The position numbers and the translations under genes were made by a program. Below are positions 45,540 through 56,894 of a DNA stretch of 64,000 nucleotides, in pieces; the stretch's first letter is position 1, and each line of letters opens with the position of its first letter. A model generated the notes under the pieces. The model was not told the origin of the DNA, did not search any database, and was given only the letters and a program-made list of their open reading frames with translations. The DNA is from Sthenelais limicola (Eukaryota; Annelida; Polychaeta; Phyllodocida; Sigalionidae), in NCBI GenBank assembly GCA_942159475.1, contig OW804098.1, forward strand, positions 119,313,374-119,377,373, in the 5' to 3' direction.

Positions 45540-45666
45540 TCCCTCTGATATCTATGCTGAATGTTTACTATCATTGGAATCAGCTTGATCTCATCTTTTC
45601 AAATATGATGATATCTCAAAGTATTTATTTCGCAACTTGTGACTCATTTGTCTGTAGCACATTACA
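45540..45666 (+). mobile_element. MITE-B right-half fragment
   Basis: TTACTATCATTGGAATCAGC, GATGATATCTCAAAGTATTT and CAACTTGTGACTCATTTGTC. Confidence 0.72.
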
Positions 45667-45674
45667 TATTGGTT

Positions 45675-45895
45675 GACTAGTCCTGGGTAAGACCATGAAG
45701 TGCTTTTCTGTCTCTTTTCTCTGCCTCTCTCTGCCTTCTTCTCTATCTCCAATACCTGGGTATGATCATACAGTGCCTTTCTGTCTCTTTTCTCTGTATC
45801 TCTCTCCCTTCTTCTCTATCTCTATTACCTGGGTAAGATAACCATATCAAATGTGTTGATAAGGGCGTAAAGCAACCAATCTCACTCACTCACAC
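45675..45895. repeat. ~85 bp duplication of CTTTTCTGTCTCTTTTCTCT unit
   Basis: Two units, each CCTGGGTAWGA-CATACAGTGCCTTTCTGTC-like, then pyrimidine repeat and CTTCTTCTCTATCTC, followed by GATAAGGGCGTAAAGCAACC and a (CACT)-like tail. The last string recalls SINE/LINE 3' ends, but I could not confirm a promoter or body. Confidence 0.55.
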
Positions 45896-46819
45896 ATATT
45901 AGTTGATTGTAGCATTAGCTGAAAATGCAGCAATGAATAATAGGCACAGAAAAGGATGTGTATAAAAAAACGATATCAGAACGCTTTACCCTAACCCAAT
46001 GTTAACCTTTAACAGCGGAGATATAAAAACAATAGTAAAACAAATAAAGAACATTCCCCCATGTTGGGGCACCCATGACATTTACAGGAGTCACACAGGG
46101 TAGCATATTCTATAGCTGCTGCTGCCCAATTCATGCTGGTAAGCTGGCATTATAGTAGTCAGTGATTAGGGCAAAGCTGACTTTATTGCACCTCGAGCTG
46201 TCATATTGCTGCCCCGATAGGCTATAAAACTCTACCAACCCTGAATAAATGCTATAGTCCATCACAGTTGGTGCTGAAACGAGGGAATTGGGAATGGGGA
46301 GAGACCATGGTTTATATGTGTGTTATGGTCTGTTGTGATTGTGACTGATAGAATAAGTAACTTCAGCCATGAGTTCGAATTATTTAGTCTTCACTAATAG
46401 TAATAGTGGTAATATCATTTTTAGGTCTATTATAGTTTAACAAAAAGGTGCTGAAAATCTTGCATACCTGAAAAATGAAAATTGATTAATAATCATATTT
46501 AAACAGATGGGATTAAACAGATCCAACAATGTTATAAACTATTAGGAAATATAATGCTTCTATAATATTTTGTTTGAGAAAAGGTTAGGAATATTTCTGG
46601 ATGGACAATCAGTACTAGATTATAGAACTAAGACTCATTAGGATGACTTCAGAAACACAAATTATATTTAATACACAGTCTTGAAATTTGATAAATGCAT
46701 GTGTTCATGTGACCGACACCATTAAACCAGTGAAAACTATTCCTGCACATTTTTTGTACACAGAATAATCGGATAATATGAATCTTGCGAATCCTCTATT
46801 GGAAAGTGTTTGTGGATCC

Positions 46820-49632
46820 CCTATTGTACCTTGTACGGGTGAACAGGTGTATGGGTACAATTCCTTATTGTAGATGAGGGTGAATGCCCTATTGTACATG
46901 TATGGGGGAATCCCCTATTGTACATGTGTGGGGGAATCCCCTATTGTACATGTATGGGGGAATCCCCTATTGTAAATGTATGGGTGAATCCCCTATTGTA
47001 CATGTATGGGGGAATCCCCTATTGTACATGTGTGGGTGAATCCCCTATTGTACATGTATGGGTGAATCCCCTATTGTACATGTATGGGGGAATCCCCTAT
47101 TGTACATGTGTGGGTGAATCCCCTATTGTACATGTATGGGTGAATCCCCTATTGTACATGTATGGGGGAATCCCCTATTGTACATGTTGGGGGGAATCCC
47201 CTATTGTACATGTATGGAGGAATCCCCTATTGTACATGTATGGGGGAATCCCCTATTGTACATGTATGGGGGAATCCCCTATTGTACATGTATGGGGGAA
47301 TCCCCTATTGTACATGTATGGGTAAATCCCCTATTGTACATGTATGGGTGAATCCCCTATTGTACATGTGTGGGGGAATCCCCTGTTGTACATGTGTGGG
47401 GGAATCCCTTATTGTACATGTGTGGGTGAATCCCCTATTGTACATGTGTGGGGGAATCCCCTATTGTACATGTGTGGGTGAATCCCCTATTGTACATGTG
47501 TGGGTGAATCGCTTATTGTACATGTATGGGGGAATCCCCTATTGTACATGTGTGGGGGAATCCCCTATTGTACATGTATGGGTGAATCCCCTATTGTACA
47601 TGTATGGGTGAATCCCCTATTGTACATGTATGGGTGAATCCCCTATTGTACATGTATGGGTGAATCCCCTATTGTACCTGTATGGGGGAATCCCCTATTG
47701 TACATGTATGGGGGAATCCCCTATTGTACATGTATGGGGGAATCCTCTATTGTACATGTATGGGTGAATCTCCTATTGTACATGAAAGGGGGAATCCCCT
47801 ATTGTACATGTATGGGGGAATCCCCTATTGTACCTGTATGGGTGAATCCCCTATTGTACATGTATGGGTGAATCTCCTATTGTACATGTGTGGGGAATCC
47901 CCTATTGTACATGTATGGGTGAATCCCCTATTGTACATGAAAAGGCGGAATCCCCTATTGTACATGTATGGGTGAATCCCCTATTGTACATGTATGGGTG
48001 AATCCCCTATTGTACATGTATGGGGGAATCCCCTATTGTACATGTGTGGGGAATCCCCTATTGTACATGTGTGGGTGAATCCCCTATTGTACATGTGTGG
48101 GTGAATCCCCTATTGTACATGTGTGGGTGAATCCCCTATTGTACATGTATGGGGGAATCCCCTATTGTACCTGTATGGGGGAATCCCCTATTGTACATGT
48201 ATGGAGGAATCCCCTATTGTACATGAATGGGTGAATCCCCTATTGTACATGTGTGGGTGTATCCCCTATTGTACATGAAAGGGGGAATCCCCTATTGTAC
48301 ATGTATGGAGGAATCCCCTGTTGTACATGTGTGGGTGAATCCCCTATTGTACATGTGTGGGTGTATCCCCTATTGTACATGAAAGGGGGAATCCCCTATT
48401 GTACATGTATGGGTGAATCCCCTATTGTACATGTGTGGGGGAATCCCCTATTGTACATGTGTGGGGGAATCCCCTATTGTACATGTGTGGGTGTATCCCC
48501 TATTGTACATGAAAGGGGGAATCCCCTATTGTACATGTATGGGTGAATCCCCTATTGTACATGTATGGGGGAATCCCCTATTGTACATGTATGGGTGAAT
48601 CCCCTATTGTACATGTGTGGGTGAATCCCCTATTGTACATGTATGGGGGAATCCCTATTGTACAATGTATGGGGAATCCCCTATTGTACATGTATGGGTA
48701 AATCCCCTATTGTACATGTATGGGGGAATCCCCTATTGTACATGTATGGGGGAATCCCCTATTGTACCTGTATGGGGGAATCCCCAATTGTACCTGTATG
48801 GGTGAATCCCCTATTGTACATGTATGGGTGAATCCCCTATTGTACATGTATGGGGGAATCCCCTATTGTACCTGTATGGGGGAATCCCCTATTGTACATG
48901 TATGGAGGAATCCCCTATTGTACATGTATGGGTGAATCCCCTATTGTACATGTATGGGTGAATCCCCTATTGTACATGTATGGGGGAATCCCCTATTGTA
49001 CCTGTATGGGTGAATCCCCTATTGTACATGTATGGAGGAATCCCCTATTGTACATGTATGGAGGAATCCCCTATTGTACATGTATGGAGGAATCCCCTAT
49101 TGTACATGTATGGGTGAATCCCCTATTGTACATGTATGGGTGAATCCCCTATTGTACATGTATGGGTGAATCCCCTATTGTACATGTATGGATGAATCCC
49201 CTATTGTACCTGTATGGGTGAATCCCCTATTGTACAATGTATGGGGAATCTCCTATTGTACATGTATGGGTGAATCCCCAATTGTACATGTATGGAGGAA
49301 TCCCCTATTGTACATGTATGGGTGAATCCCCTATTGTACATGTATGGGGGAATCCCCTATTGTACATGTATGGGGGAATCCCCTATTGTACATGTGTGGG
49401 TGAATCCCCTATTGTACATGTGTGGGTGAATCCCCTATTGTACATGTGTGGGTGAATCCCCTATTGTACATGTATGGGTGAATCCCCTATTGTACATGTG
49501 GGGGGGAATTCCCTACTGTACATGTGCGTAGGGTGGGTTCCACTGCCCTGCCACTATTGTAAATGTGTGGGGCAATCCCCTATTGTACATGTGTGGGTGA
49601 ATCCCCTATTGTACATGTGTGGGTGAAGTGAA
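46820..49632. repeat. 26 bp minisatellite, about 100 copies
   Basis: Unit: GAATCCCCTATTGTACAT plus GTATGGGG or variants GTGTGGGT, GAAAGGGG and GTATGGAG. The array is regular from about 46893 to 49500, with degraded units at both edges (for example GGATCCCCTATTGTACCTTG at 46814). Single-base indels occur at about 47890, 48046 and 48650-48670. Since 26 is not a multiple of three and no frame has a stop, 26-residue peptide repeats (MGESPIVHVWGNPLLYMYGG...) appear in all forward frames; these are not genes. Confidence 0.97.
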
Positions 49633-49634
49633 CC

Positions 49635-50330
49635 ATTGTAAATAAATCCCTGATCTGTTACCCAGAGTTACCCCATGGCATGGAATATGTATAGGCTGTA
49701 TAGGCCGACCTTACCCTCACCTCCATACAGTAGAGTCTCAGTAATTATTGAGAAAGGCCACAGTCTCCTTCCTTGGGTCTTTATATGGAATAGCAGGGGC
49801 AGTGGTTGGTGGACGTATCAAACAGAACAACTGCTCTGTAAATGAATGAAAACAAGATGTGACACCTAATGAGAAAGTTGACAGTAATGATGTGTATCAT
49901 AATGATCTATATCTTCCAGCCACAGTCAATCATAATGATCTTCACACTAAATCATGAACGCCAGTCACATCTTGTATAATTCATGAATATCAAGATGTAT
50001 CATGTGATCATAACATGACATTATGAGAGTTTGTGAGAATATCTATAACAAATGGCATGATGTAGGTTTGTTTTCGGGTTGAGACAAGCTGAAGAAAGGA
50101 AGGGTTCCCAAGGGACTTCTGCTAATTGAGACTCAATTATAAACCATACAGAGTGCCATTTGGTATTAATTACAAGCTGATTTTTAGATTTATTTATACA
50201 ATGTCTGAAAACTTTCTAAACATACACATTTCTACAAATTTCCACAGACTACAGCAAGCCCAGCTGCCCCATTAGAATCAAATCTTCCCATAGCCCTGAT
50301 GTATCGGAGCTGTGTTCATATCTACCCTCG
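49635..50330. other. Stretch without recognised feature
   Basis: AT-rich, with short iterations of ATAATGATCT and ATCATGA near 49890-50010. No exon-like frame. Confidence 0.45.
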
Positions 50331-50333
50331 GGC

Positions 50334-50685
50334 CAATAGGGGAGTTGCATGTGCCACTGCGCATGTCTCTCACAGTGCATCCTGGGATGGATTCTGAAGA
50401 AATCTGAAATACAAATATGTAGCAATATTTTATCGAAAATTGCAAGACTGTTTTCACCGATATCTTAGCTTTTATAAATGATCTATGAAAATCAAATGCA
50501 TGATGGGAAAGATGGGGACTTGAGTTATGGAAACATTTATTTCACATGAGATATTGACATTGGAGCATTGAAAAATAGTCCATGCTGAACATGACATGTT
50601 TTCCATAGATTGTATACTGTACCATTTGTCCCATTATTCCGTGTGAATCAGGATTCAAAATGGCGGCTATGCAATTCCCCTATTG
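50334..50685. mobile_element. MITE-C copy
   Basis: CAATAGGGGAGTTGCATGTG to GGCTATGCAATTCCCCTATT, essentially full length. Its right end abuts the MITE-A terminus TGTACATTTTCTGATGG of the duplicated segment, so it lies inside or against an older MITE-A. Confidence 0.87.
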
Positions 50686-51262
50686 TACATTTTCTGATGG
50701 TATGACCCATATAGGGCTGACATAGTGATACACCATCCTTTATCTATTAAAGATTATAATTATGAGGACTTATTCACAAGATAACAACTAGAAGATATCT
50801 AAGACTGTCTAGTCCTTGATGTAAACCGTACCAAGAGTGGGTCAAATGTACAAATTATAATAATAATTTTACAAAGTGGCGTGGATGTATAGTTATGAGG
50901 TAAAATGATGGGGTGTATTGAAAGTATTTTTAATTGTCCTCTTACGTGAAAGTTAAATTTAAAGAAGTGGAGGTTAAGAAAAAACCGAAAATCCCCAAAA
51001 AAACATAAAAATAGGGTCAACGTAATAAAATGTCTTAGCATTGTATGAGCCCAGACGGCAGGTATGTTGGAATAAAACCCTTTAAAAAACAAAGAAAAAA
51101 AAACGTACCAAGATAACAACTTATCTTCCTAAAGCTGCAAGAGCTTGTCAGTACTGATTGACAGTTGATTATTGATTGATTGATTGATGGACCTTCATTT
51201 CAATCACGTTGATCACACCAAGACCTCTTCTCCAGCATAAGGGAGGTTTTCAAGTAGGCCTT
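50686..51262. repeat. Duplicated segment, copy 2 (interrupted)
   Basis: Matches 44735-45030 in order, from TTTTCTGATGGTATGACCCA to GAGGTTTTCAAGTAGGCCTT, with a 267 bp insertion inside CCGTACCAAGATAAC. Confidence 0.87.
50837..51103 (+). mobile_element. Retroposed insert with poly(A) tail and 10 bp target duplication
   Basis: It sits between two copies of CGTACCAAGA (50827-50836 and 51104-51113); only one copy is present at the paralogous site (44877 region, CCGTAGCAAGATAAC). The insert ends with GGAATAAAACCCTTT and then A-rich AAAAAACAAAGAAAAAAAAA, i.e. a polyadenylation signal followed by a tail. That is the signature of LINE-mediated retroposition of a transcript's 3' end. The source transcript is unknown: no domain or stem sequence was recognised, and no second copy was noticed in this window. 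Confidence 0.8.
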
Positions 51263-51330
51263 TGTCATCCCATAATTACGTGTGAATCAAGCTTCAAAAT
51301 GGCGGCTATGCAAATCCCCCTATAAAGCGG
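51263..51330. mobile_element. MITE-C right-end fragment
   Basis: TCCCATAATTACGTGTGAAT, then CAAGCTTCAAAATGGCGGCT and ATGCAAATCCCCC. Confidence 0.75.
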
Positions 51331-51636
51331 CGAACCCTAGCCATCTCTAGCCACACCATGCCTGGGTGGGCACATCATTGCCTTCAGTCAGAATCAAATG
51401 TCACAAGTCATGAACTACATGATTATCTGGCAACCCCAGACCCTCTGGTCACTGCCAAATTAGATATCATACGGCCAGTCTATATTTGGCTGGTCTGGGT
51501 TAGTTTATTCACATATGTAGACTAGATTTCCCTCCAGTGACTTTACTTGAAATGTTTCTTGCTAAGCTATTTCCCCTTGCTTAGGTTGGAAGTTCCTACA
51601 GTAGGAATACAAATCGTATAGCAAATTCCTTCCCTA

Positions 51637-52307
51637 AAGGCGGGGTTCCACTGCTCTGCTACTTCTTCCGCTACTCCTCCCGCTTCTTGATTATGAAAGC
51701 GTGAGTACACAGAGAAAAATGTGGGTTAGAAAGTTAGTCAAAAGGTCGAAAATTTTTCAAAAAAGTTACTCTTTTGGACTGTGCTTACTTGTCCGAAGTT
51801 TCTAACCCTTTTTTTGTCTACCCCATAGGCCAATTGACTAAGTTTGTTGAGAAAGGTTAGCTCTTTTGACTAGGGGTTAGTGAAAATATTTCAGCAGGTC
51901 CAGTGTAGTAGAGGAGTAGTAACAGAGATGGGTGCTATAGGGTCCCGCTAAATAGCCACGTTACTTCCTGCTTCTTTTGGTGCATTTTTCGAATCGTATA
52001 GTGCCCCCGCTTCTATCAAACATGTTTGATTTGAAAGGGCTGCTACGCTACTTTGTAACTGAACTAGTGGGACGTAGTGGGAACTGAAGCAGGGTACTGG
52101 CACCACCCTACGTTACTACATGCATTACTTGATGCATTCAAAAAAAAACTTGTCTGCTCAGAATTTTGAGGAGCGATATAAGTACCGGTGAACGTAATGT
52201 GCCAATAGCACCCATTCAATTAACGTCCTGCTTCTAAAGAAACGGGAGCAATTTAGACTGTAATAGTATAACGGCAACCGTAGCAGGGCAGTGGAACCCA
52301 GGCTTTA
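51637..52307. mobile_element. H2 Harbinger-like element, second copy
   Basis: AGGCGGGGTTCCACTGCTCT to GGCAGTGGAACCCAGGCTT with TAA at both sides. Relative to the 40.6 kb copy it carries an extra ~180 bp (about 51710-51900), itself bounded by GGGTTAGAAAG and inverted TTTCTAACCC strings. The rest aligns, including AAACATGTTTGATTTGAA. Confidence 0.8.
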
Positions 52308-52592
52308 AAGGTTCCTTACCGACTGCTTATCAAGGAAAGGGAAGAAGATCATAACAAAGGATTTGTTATGCAACGGGCGCCTGATGAAGCAGCATGTCCC
52401 ATGACATCAGTGTTATCAGTAGCGTGTGAAATAAAGCTTCTCCATGTGTGCATCTCACCAACTGATAGACATTGACGGCCTTCAGTCTCATTATCTCATA
52501 CAGATACAGATGGGCAATCAGCTGCTATAGACCTCTACAGTGGGTAGTCAAATCTAAGCTATTTTTAAACATGGAAATTAAGTTAATTATAT

Positions 52593-55500
52593 GGGTCAGT
52601 TTTTTCAAGTGTGCTGTTTTGCCATATAGGGGTGTAAGGGAAGGGCCAAATTTGAAAATATCTTAAACTGTTTTTCGAGACCCTGTTGGTATTATACAAG
52701 GTTTGAGCTGCCAGGAAAACTTTATTCCAACAAATTCGGACCAGCAAGTCTGTCTTTTTGGGCCTTTTGAATATCTTTGCTTATATACTGTGACGTAAGT
52801 ATATCCTTCATTGTTGGAATTTATTGAAAACTCTTAATTTCCATTGATGGATATCTCAGATGAGAACCATATTTTGTTCAAAGAATCCTTTTATTAGATA
52901 TGATAAGTACTTATAGTGCCAATATCTCATGAGCAATATGTACAATGTGGCCTTCAACTGATTTATATCATTTTATCTTGTTTTTGCAGGGGTTTTCTGC
53001 TATTAAAAATAATTTTCATTCCAATTTGTCCTACTCTTCAAGTAAACAGCTGACTATATATGTATTTCTATGTACTGTTTTCTGACATATCTTTTTATAT
53101 AGTACAAGCTCACAATTTAGGCCACAAACCTATAATATTTTTTTAGGGCTCCTTTTAAATACCTCAAAATGGGATATACTTACGTCACACATATGCTTTA
53201 AAATTCGAATTTTCAAATTTATGAAATAGAAATGAATAAAGATATGTTTGTAACATTAGAAATACATTCTCAACTTCAGGTAGCATCATCACAACCTTAA
53301 AAGCCAAGTGAAAAATGATCTTGGCTCACAGTGCATGCCCTTTCAACCTTGAAATTCATATAATTTTGACCAAAATTCCAACTATTTAACCAAGATACAT
53401 GAATTATTGATTTATTTCACAATAAAACCAGTAAAGAATGCACCCCATACCTCGTTCACTTCCATATATATCCATTTGAAACTAATCATTCAACTTATAA
53501 ACATGTCAAAAGGCCAGATCCCTATGCCAGGCAGGGATATACCTACGTCACATATTAAAGATAAAATACTTCACATGAGCTGAATTAATTAGATTTAAAT
53601 AGCCTAATCATGTCGGATATGATATTAACTTGATAACAAATGTTTCCAGAATATATTTTACTAAGAAAACCTGTTGGAAAATAAATTTGGATGAAAATGA
53701 GACATTTTCTATCCCAGAATTTCATTGGAATTTGTACAAAATTCCACTTTTTCATCTGAAATCTCAGGAATAAATATTTTGTTTCAAATAAAACCTATAT
53801 AGGTCCAACTTGATACACCATTAAATATCTGATATCTATTTAAAACTATTACTTCAATCATTTGCACAGTACAAAATGCTCAGATCTCTAGGCCAGCAAG
53901 GGATATACTTACGTCACATACTAAAGACACTAAACTTCCAATAAGCAGAAACAATATTCCTTAAATTACAATAGCCTAATTGGACTATATATGGCCCACA
54001 TACACCATTAAATATCCCATGATAGAGTTGAAACGATCATCTCAACTATTTACACATGAAAAAAGGGTCCAATACAATGGCCATCAAGGGCTATACTTAC
54101 GTCACATGAAAGAAAATAATTCACACCAGATGAATGACTTCACATCAGGTGAATTAATTATTTTAACTTGAAATAACAACAATATGGCACACCCTATACA
54201 CCATTCCAAGTCCCATATCCACTTGGAATTTTTTTAGAACTATTTATACATGGAAAAAGGGCCAGATGCTATGGCCAGCCAGGGATATACTTACGTCACA
54301 GACTAAAGACAAAATACTTCACATGAGGTGAAAACAATAATGATTATATTAGAATGGTGAAACTTCACTGTTTATAATTTAATTAGATTAACAACAGTTA
54401 GTAGAATGGATTCTAGGCAGAAAACCAGTTGAAAAAACCACTTGGGTCATGAAGAGTCAGTTCTTAAATTGTGAATCGATCAAAATTTATAGAAAATTCT
54501 ACATTGTTAACAAAAAATGTCAAAAAAAATTGTTTCATTTCAGAACAAAGACTATTTACATCACACCCTATACACTTTTCAATATACCATAATCAGTTGA
54601 TAATATTATCTCAATTATTTAGGCATTGGAAAAGGGTCAATGTCATGGCCAGAAAGGGATATACTTACGTCACAAAATACTTCACAGGTGGTATTAACTA
54701 TAATTTTGAGATAATAATAACCAAATTTCACTTACTATAGCTTCAAATTAGCTATTCCAATAGACCATATGATATACCCTATCTCCTATTATTTAGTATT
54801 TTAACTATTTATGTATGACAGAAGGGTCAGATCTAATGGTCAGCAGGGATATACTTACGTCACAAACTAAACAACACATAATTGTACAAAATAATGGTAT
54901 TATGTGAGATGGAATTTAAGCATTTATGGAGTCCACATGATGCAGGTATTGACAAAGTTTGCATCCAAGTACAAAATATTGATTGGAAACTGTCTGCAAT
55001 ACTTTTTGAAACTGTATTGTCTACTAATTTAGGAGGATATACCTACGTCACAAGTTGGTATTTTGAAGGGTTTTCGACCTTAGATGGCACTTATTGAGTA
55101 TATTTAAAAAAAATGAAAGTTTTCTCATTAAGAGACGTTGAAAAGAACCCCCAAAATAGGTAATCCAATTCTTAATATTTTAATGCCACTTCTGTGCAGT
55201 TAATTGTATGATGGTGACGTAAGTATATCCTAAAAGTTGGAAAATGGGGTTATGAAAAATAAACTGTTTCTGGACAAAGGATTTTGAAGTTATGCATTCA
55301 ATTTTTTGCCTTGATAAAGAGATTATATATACCTTAATTGTAGTTGGGTTTTTAGGTATGTGCTTGAAACATAACTTATCACAAATGGCTTTTTTAAAAG
55401 GGATATACTTACGTCACATAATTGGAAAAATTGTGTTGGAAAAATGTGGAAGGCCATGGGGAGTAGTGTTGAGGCCTAAATAACATCAAAATCTGAACTC

Positions 55501-55814
55501 ATAGAGAGTTCCTACCTTGGTATACAAATTTAAGTCCAATAGCTGTACATTCTTAGGCCTTTGAATGTGTGAACATTGTTACAATCTATTTGTTTTACGT
55601 TTTTTTCAACAAAAAGTGAGGTAAAATAGCAGTTTTTTCGATTTTTAAACACTAAATATTGGTTTAGGATATGGAAAAGTATATGTGGAATGAAAGAGCT
55701 CATCGAGTTGAATCACATGAGACATAAATAATGAGTATTCAACTCATGATGTTGGAAATATTCCTGGAAATGTAGCCATAATGCAAAACAGCACACATGA
55801 AAAAACTGACCCAC
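52593..55814. mobile_element. 3.2 kb TIR element with 11 CRE-like motifs
   Basis: Left end GGGTCAGTTTTTTCAAGTGT then GCTGTTTTGCCATA; inverted right end TATGGC..TGCAAAACAGC then ACACATGAAAAAACTGACCC, giving arms of about 32 bp with few mismatches. Flanks are ATAT and ACAT. Between them lie only short frames and no transposase. The first seven bases equal the MITE-A terminus, so both may use one transposase. The interior is the degenerate satellite annotated separately. I know of no described element of this layout. Confidence 0.75.
52790..55417. repeat. Degenerate ~187 bp satellite with GGATATACTTACGTCAC core
   Basis: Core starts: 52790 (inverted), 53172, 53535, 53901, 54089, 54283, 54657, 54847, 55035, 55214 (inverted), 55401. 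Intervals: 382, 363, 366, 188, 194, 374, 190, 188, 179, 187, i.e. one or two ~187 bp periods. Nine of eleven cores keep TTACGTCAC or its complement exactly and two have CTACGTCAC; 54089 has GGCTATAC. Some context is also shared (AGGGTCAGAT, ATGGCCAGCAAGG before the core; AAATACTTCACATGAG after it), but most of each unit has diverged. TTACGTCA is a CRE-type bZIP site. Confidence 0.88.
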
Positions 55815-55845
55815 ATACCATACCATAACTCAATATAGTTACAGC

Positions 55846-55990
55846 CGGGGCCGCAGTAGCTGCAATAGACCTTGCAATAGGCTTTGCAACAGGCTTTGCA
55901 ACAGGCCTGGCTATTGCAGAGACCTATCGAAAAGGCCTGTTGCAAACATAGTTACACTTCTGCAATAGAGCTTTGCAATTGATCACAATA
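55846..55990. repeat. GCAATAGGCTTTGCAA iterations, H4 fragment
   Basis: CCTTGCAATAGGCTTTGCAA, then AGGCTTTGCAACAGGCC and AAAGGCCTGTTGCAAACAT. The same strings fill the arms of H4 at 56.9 kb. Confidence 0.65.
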
Positions 55991-56894
55991 GCATGGTGGC
56001 TTCTGCGATGCAATCCTTATTGCCAACAAAAATTAAACATCTGTATAATATACGTAAAGAGGGGTTTCTTTGTCTGACTTGTTATTGGAATCTATTATGT
56101 GAATAACCGTATTTCTGATCTGTACAGTTCCGTCCATCCTCTCTAGAGGACAATGTGTGTGGTTTGTGAAGGTATCTGGGATGAAAATATGCTTTTAAAG
56201 CACTTTTAAGTTTTTTTAGTTTTGGTCTATACAACCATTTTTAGCCAGGGAAAGTTGGAAAAGCTTTTGGGAGAGCCCTTCTGGGACGTTCTTGGTCAAC
56301 GTCATTCCCTATTGAGGTCATGCTTTTTTACTCCACGTTGGTGTATGTACCACATGCTATTTGTATGGGCGGGAGTAGTGTAGTAATCTATCGCGAAATT
56401 CACGCGTGAAGGATGGGGGTAGTAACAAGGGCTCCCATTGGTTGATACAGTCACCTGATCATATTGTTGTCATCGACCAATCAGATCACAGCTTTCTCCT
56501 GGGTTTTGAGCTGCTGGTCTAAAGATGAGTCAAGTCAAGATCTATGGCTGTATTTGATTTTGTAAGTAAAATGCCTTCATTATTCTTTAATATACTTGAA
56601 CATAGCAACGCGGGAGTAAATATAGTACCTAAATTTGAATGTGTTACTTGGGACACTTCTGCACTGGCCTTGATGTTTGTTTTTTTTGTAACCCACCCGC
56701 CTATCAGCTTGTGGGCCACGAAAAAACATCTCGGCCAGTGCAAAAGTGTCCCGAGTACCACATTTCCATTAGGTAGTATATATATTTCCCGCCGTCTGTG
56801 CAATGTGGGATTCCCTAGCAACTCTTTCTGCAGAGTACCTAGCAACAGGAGAGAGAGATCAGAGCTTATTGCAGCTAGGGTGGGCCTGCTCTTA

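Noticed and set aside
46918..49455. Long open frames with repeated MGESPIVHVW/GGIPYCTC peptides
   Set aside because: They arise from a 26 bp minisatellite with no stop in any forward frame; all three frames give the same cyclic peptide and ends coincide with unit variants, not gene signals.
46820..49632. CRISPR-like array of 26 bp repeats
   Set aside because: There are no spacers between units, the setting is eukaryotic and no cas genes are present.
50799..51119. 106-codon minus-strand frame rich in Phe
   Set aside because: It reads antisense through the poly(A)-tailed insert; the Phe run comes from the A tail.
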